DNA from: Catenulispora sp. EB89
Lineage (GTDB): Bacteria > Actinomycetota > Actinomycetes > Streptomycetales > Catenulisporaceae
DNA length: 64,000 nt
Direction of reading: 5' to 3'
Assembly: GCF_041261445.1 (NCBI RefSeq)
Contig: NZ_JBGCCU010000003.1
Coordinates: forward strand, 558,001 to 622,000
Shown: positions 61,392-64,000 of the stretch, in pieces
How positions within the stretch are numbered: position 1 is the stretch's first letter
Layout of the letters: every line of letters starts with the position of its first letter
The notes under the pieces: generated by a model
Told to the model about the DNA's origin: nothing
Seen by the model: only the letters and a program-made list of their open reading frames with translations
The model's database searches: none
Translations under genes and position numbers: made by a program

Positions 61392-61662
61392 CGTCTCCGC
61401 CCTCCTCCGCGTGAGCCGCGTTGCTGACCTCGCAGACTCGGTGGTTGAGGAAAACGAACGCGCACGCGATCTGTGCGCGGTCCTTCGTCGGCACTCCGGC
61501 TTCGGCCAGCGCAGCCAGCAGGCGTGTGTTGGCTGCGGTCAGCGCGGCCTGCGTTGCCCGGAACCGTGCGGCAGCACCGCACAGACCGGCCGCAGAGCGC
61601 ACGACTTCGGGCTCACCTTCCAAGTACTTCAGCAGAGCGAGATCCGTGGAGTCCGCACACAT
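61381..61662 (-). CDS. hypothetical helical protein (93 aa)
   Basis: ATG 61662 shares its A with the stop of the upstream DUF317-like gene (TGATG). The protein is helical and Cys-poor (MCADSTDLALLKYLEGEPEV, then LTAANTRLLAALAEAGVP) with an acidic tail. Unknown role; linked by coupling to neighbours. Confidence 0.6.
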   Translation of the reverse strand: MCADSTDLALLKYLEGEPEVVRSAAGLCGAAARFRATQAALTAANTRLLAALAEAGVPTKDRAQIACAFVFLNHRVCEVSNAAHAEEGGDDEL

Positions 61663-62255
61663 CAGGCAAGGTCCTCTCCGTTGTCGAACCGCTTGCCGGA
61701 GATGGCTTCGGCGAGGCTGACCACGACCGCGACCGGGGTAGTCGCCCCGATCGAGACCAGAGCCTCGGGGCCCCACAGCTCAGCGGTTCGGGCGCGGTGT
61801 TCGGGATGAACCGACACTTTGAGCCGGTAGTTGCCGCCCGGGCTCTCCCACTCCGCCGTAGAGCCGAACAGGGCACGAATTCGTCCGGTGACGCGGTTCC
61901 AACCGACCGCACGCAGGCGCCGGTTCAGAAGATGCTGCGACCACGCGACCGGCTCCGCGTTCGAGGCGGTTTCGGCGACCCGCGCCATAGCCAGAATCAT
62001 TTCGGCCGATGCGAAGCGTGCCTCAAGGTGCCAATCCGGCGCGACGTGTCCGGAGAGCGGAGCGCCGCTGACCGCCAGGCGAGCGCTCGCCTCGAATAGA
62101 TCGGTCATCATCACCAGGCGTCCGCGATGCTGCGGCCCCACGAGGACCCACTTCGACCCGGGGTAGCTCGGGTGCGCGATCTGGCGTGTCTGCCAAAGGT
62201 CGGCCATCAGGGATTCGCTGATGTACCGCTGTACATCCGAGTTGAGTTCCATCAC
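61662..62255 (-). CDS. DUF317-like protein
   Basis: A 197-aa protein; GTG 62255 has GGGAG seven bases upstream. It contains WHLEARFASAEMILAMARVA and ALVSIGATTPVAVVVSLAEA, two copies of the W...F..(T)P..(I/V)...(A) helix pattern of DUF317, a family seen on Streptomyces plasmids and integrative elements. The protein at 62313-62903 is a weak paralogue. Function unknown. Confidence 0.65.
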   Translation of the reverse strand: MMELNSDVQRYISESLMADLWQTRQIAHPSYPGSKWVLVGPQHRGRLVMMTDLFEASARLAVSGAPLSGHVAPDWHLEARFASAEMILAMARVAETASNAEPVAWSQHLLNRRLRAVGWNRVTGRIRALFGSTAEWESPGGNYRLKVSVHPEHRARTAELWGPEALVSIGATTPVAVVVSLAEAISGKRFDNGEDLA

Positions 62256-62278
62256 AGAGTGGCTCCCTACGTTCAGGA

Positions 62279-62306
62279 GCCGCCGGGCGCTCCTGCGCCC
62301 GGCGGC
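62279..62306. terminator. hairpin between DUF317-like genes
   Basis: GCCGCCGGGCGC-TCCT-GCGCCCGGCGGC is a perfect 12-bp stem with a four-base loop between two same-strand genes. Confidence 0.75.
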
Positions 62307-62312
62307 AGGAGG

Positions 62313-62903
62313 TCAGCTGGTGAGAAGGTTCTCCGCGAACGCGCGGATGACGGGTCCGGGCGTATGGCCGGTGGCGTCCGCGTAGCAGACCGGGCCGTAG
62401 ATCAGCCAGGCGCCGCACTCCCCCGGCACGTCCGGATAGTGGTAGGAAGCCGCCACCTGTCCGGTCGGGTGGACGAAGGTGGTTGACGCCAGATGACCGC
62501 TGGCGGTGTGGGTGGAGCAGGCCTCCCAACCCTCGTAGGTGGCGGTGTTGAAGGTCGGGCCGTGCTCATCGGTGATCGCGACACGCGCGGCCGCGAGGAT
62601 CGCCGAAGCCGGGGCGTCGAAGATGCTCATGCGCCAGAAACAGGGCGCACCGCTACTCCCCTTGCCCGTGCCGCGCGTCGGCTCGTAGATGAACTCCGCG
62701 AGCTTGGCGCCGCCATTCGGCTCGGTGACGATCGCGAGCTTCACCGGTACGGCCCCGCTCGGCGGCGTGAGGAGCGCTGCCTGCGACACGTCGGCGTCGT
62801 CGCGTACTGGATGCTGATTCACGGTCCAGCCGCGTGTGATGAACTCTTCGAGCAGGAGGACGGACTGTGCCACGGCCGTCTTTGCGATACGTGCTGAGGT
62901 CAT
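62313..62903 (-). CDS. DUF317-like protein, paralogue
   Basis: A 196-aa protein with FWRMSIFDAPASAILAAARV and ADATGHTPGPVIRAFAENLL in the two places where DUF317 has its W-to-P helix patterns, plus a central SAAC-like HTASGHLASTTFVHP strand. Same layout as the downstream 197-aa protein with low identity, so an old duplication. Function unknown. Confidence 0.65.
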   Translation of the reverse strand: MTSARIAKTAVAQSVLLLEEFITRGWTVNQHPVRDDADVSQAALLTPPSGAVPVKLAIVTEPNGGAKLAEFIYEPTRGTGKGSSGAPCFWRMSIFDAPASAILAAARVAITDEHGPTFNTATYEGWEACSTHTASGHLASTTFVHPTGQVAASYHYPDVPGECGAWLIYGPVCYADATGHTPGPVIRAFAENLLTS

Positions 62904-62920
62904 GGTGTTCGTTCCTTTCC

Positions 62921-63298
62921 TCAGTACCGCTTGGTCCGGCGCGGGACGCTCACCGTCAGCGCCGCGATGGTGGCGGCGCCGATCACGGAGACCGGCGTAC
63001 GCGGCTCGAACGGGACGGCGAAGAAACGGGCGTGAGCACGCTCCACGGGAGGAGCCGTCGCCACCCGCAGATCGGACAGCTCGGGATAGACGGCGAGTTC
63101 GGCCACCTTGACATCGCCCGCCGGACGCTGGACGACGTACTCCAGAAGCACCACGAGGTGGTCCGGAGCTTGGTAGAACATGCGCATCGGCGCTTGCGTA
63201 CGCGCACCGACTCGCGCAGGAACCTGGCGTTGCTGGAAACCGGCCGCGCGCAGCAGAGGCCAGATGTCCGGCTGCTGCTCAGGGGTGAAAACTGGCAT
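62921..63298 (-). CDS. hypothetical element protein (125 aa)
   Basis: ATG 63298 follows GGAACGGAG about 8 bases upstream. The protein begins MPVFTPEQQPDIWPLLRAAG, holds a strand-rich middle (HLVVLLEYVVQRPAGDVKVA) and a hydrophobic end (VSVIGAATIAALTV). It looks related to the neighbours in size and style but no family is certain. Confidence 0.6.
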   Translation of the reverse strand: MPVFTPEQQPDIWPLLRAAGFQQRQVPARVGARTQAPMRMFYQAPDHLVVLLEYVVQRPAGDVKVAELAVYPELSDLRVATAPPVERAHARFFAVPFEPRTPVSVIGAATIAALTVSVPRRTKRY

Positions 63299-63374
63299 GA
63301 CGAAGCTCCGTTCCGGCGCGCGGGCCATTTCGGGCATGGCTGCGCCGCCGCACGTTGAAGTGGTGGGGAGGGAC

Positions 63375-63414
63375 GGCCGCCGGGCTCTAGGGGGAAGGGG
63401 TCGGCCCGGCGGCC
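63375..63414. terminator. hairpin downstream of the 76-aa gene
   Basis: GGCCGCCGGGC and GCCCGGCGGCC form a perfect 11-bp stem over an 18-base loop, between the genes at 63450 and 63298 (minus strand). Confidence 0.65.
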
Positions 63415-63449
63415 GGTCTGAATGGCGCGGCGTCAGGCCGCGCCGGGGA

Positions 63450-63680
63450 TCAGCGCTTGGTGCGCTGTGCCGGGATCAGCGGAGTGGCCCAGTCGGTCGG
63501 GTAAATGCCGCCGTGGGACAGTGATTCGTCCAGCTCCAGGAACCGCGCGGCCATCGTCTCAGCGCGGTACTTGTGCCCGCAGTCAGGGGACTGGCAGCCG
63601 CCTCGTGGCGGTTCGGTCTTCTTCAGCATGGCGTGCGCGGAAAGCTCGCGTAGCTGAGAGAGAATGTGGTCAGGGTTCAT
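63450..63680 (-). CDS. small hypothetical protein (76 aa)
   Basis: ATG 63680 has AAGGAG six to seven bases upstream. The protein (MNPDHILSQLRELSAHAMLK) has a CQSPDC pair with a nearby His and a C-terminal Thr/Pro tail; the pair is too short for a full zinc finger. First gene of the minus-strand block. Confidence 0.6.
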   Translation of the reverse strand: MNPDHILSQLRELSAHAMLKKTEPPRGGCQSPDCGHKYRAETMAARFLELDESLSHGGIYPTDWATPLIPAQRTKR

Positions 63681-63954
63681 TGGCTGCTCCTTGCTGGGCG
63701 TTTGACGGTGTCTTGCGGAGCGGTCAGGGAGCCCGTCGCTCGGCGAGCGCGTTCCCGCGCGCTTGCCGAGCCCTTTATGGGATTCGACGTTCTCTCGTTC
63801 CCCTCACTTCTTGATATACCCATCATTCACCATTGAAACCGCCCAATCAAGCCCAAACAGCCCTTTTCTTCACCCATTCGGAGCACGGGTTTTTGACTCG
63901 AGAGAAGTCGAAATGCGGGAGCACAAAAGCGCATCGCCAGCGAGCACGGTAGAT
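63681..63954. promoter_or_regulatory. AT-rich upstream region of the minus-strand block
   Basis: Base composition drops sharply here compared with the rest of the window, with no open frame of use. It should contain the promoter of the small-gene block; no -35/-10 pair is clear enough to place. Confidence 0.4.
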
Positions 63955-63991
63955 GCTTTTCATAAACAATCGCAGATTGTTTATGAAAAGC
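63955..63991. repeat. 37-bp AT-rich perfect palindrome
   Basis: GCTTTTCATAAACAATC is followed by GCA and then its exact reverse complement, giving 17-bp arms. It is AT-rich inside a GC-rich genome. It may be an operator for the element's regulator, a transfer or replication site, or a terminator; the window ends 9 bases later. Confidence 0.8.
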
Positions 63992-64000
63992 AGATCTGGA

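Noticed and set aside
1-64000. CRISPR arrays or insertion sequences
   Set aside because: No regularly spaced repeats of 25-40 bases and no transposase were found in either strand.

Overview
The window is a high-GC, GTG-start-rich piece of an actinobacterial chromosome. Shine-Dalgarno (SD) sites are mostly GGAGG-like, many genes overlap by ATGA or GTGA, and several families are actinobacterial hallmarks (DUF4192, DUF4191, an MprAB/PepD set, DUF2637, DUF317, XRE-TPR regulators with an RsbW-like kinase). It fits a Streptomyces or Catenulispora-like lineage; species cannot be fixed from the sequence alone.

Positions 1 to 27.6 kb look like core chromosome. In order: a quinone oxidoreductase cut by the window edge, a membrane protein, a GNAT enzyme, a PPK2 kinase, zapE divergent from a RibD-like reductase, a GH25 lysozyme-like protein with a tiny coupled upstream ORF, two small coupled ORFs, msrB, an ABC permease/ATPase pair whose ATPase carries a very long repeat-rich tail, a NUDIX regulator-like protein with an upstream palindrome, a molybdopterin oxidoreductase with its cytochrome b partner, a DUF4192 pair, the mprA-mprB-pepD envelope-stress set, lipB-lipA-DUF4191 (lipoate synthesis), an RDD membrane protein and glnA with a strong terminator.

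From about 27.9 kb the DNA is accessory. A xis-like gene and an intact tyrosine integrase point rightward at the 3' half of a tRNA-Lys(CTT) gene (29884-29930). A second, decayed integrase points leftward at the same relic, so two elements appear to have met at one attachment site. The second integrase is cut into two collinear pieces (30.2-30.6 and 35.8-36.0 kb) by a cassette of three genes: an 817-aa protein with a zinc ribbon and a PD-(D/E)XK-like site, a frameshifted HNH endonuclease, and a second PD-(D/E)XK-like protein. A 1090-aa TPR-CHAT caspase-like protein and a small protease-inhibitor-like protein follow. I read 30.7-39.9 kb as a candidate defence region.

From 50.7 down to 40.4 kb (minus strand) runs a tightly overlapping 12-gene Tad/Flp-type secretion or pilus operon, from a lipoprotein through CpaB-like, CpaE-like, TadA, TadB, TadC, a pilin-like peptide and three TadE-like pseudopilins to a membrane LysM-BTAD protein. 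From 50.8 to 60 kb come XRE-TPR regulators, an RsbW-like kinase, a recombinase-like protein without its serine, and a candidate RiPP locus (48-aa peptide plus an asparagine-synthetase-like ligase, with two acetyltransferases and a kinase-like gene nearby). From 60 to 63.7 kb a minus-strand block (DUF2637 protein, two DUF317-like proteins, several unknowns) resembles the accessory part of actinomycete integrative conjugative elements or plasmids. The window ends in an AT-rich stretch with a 37-bp perfect palindrome.
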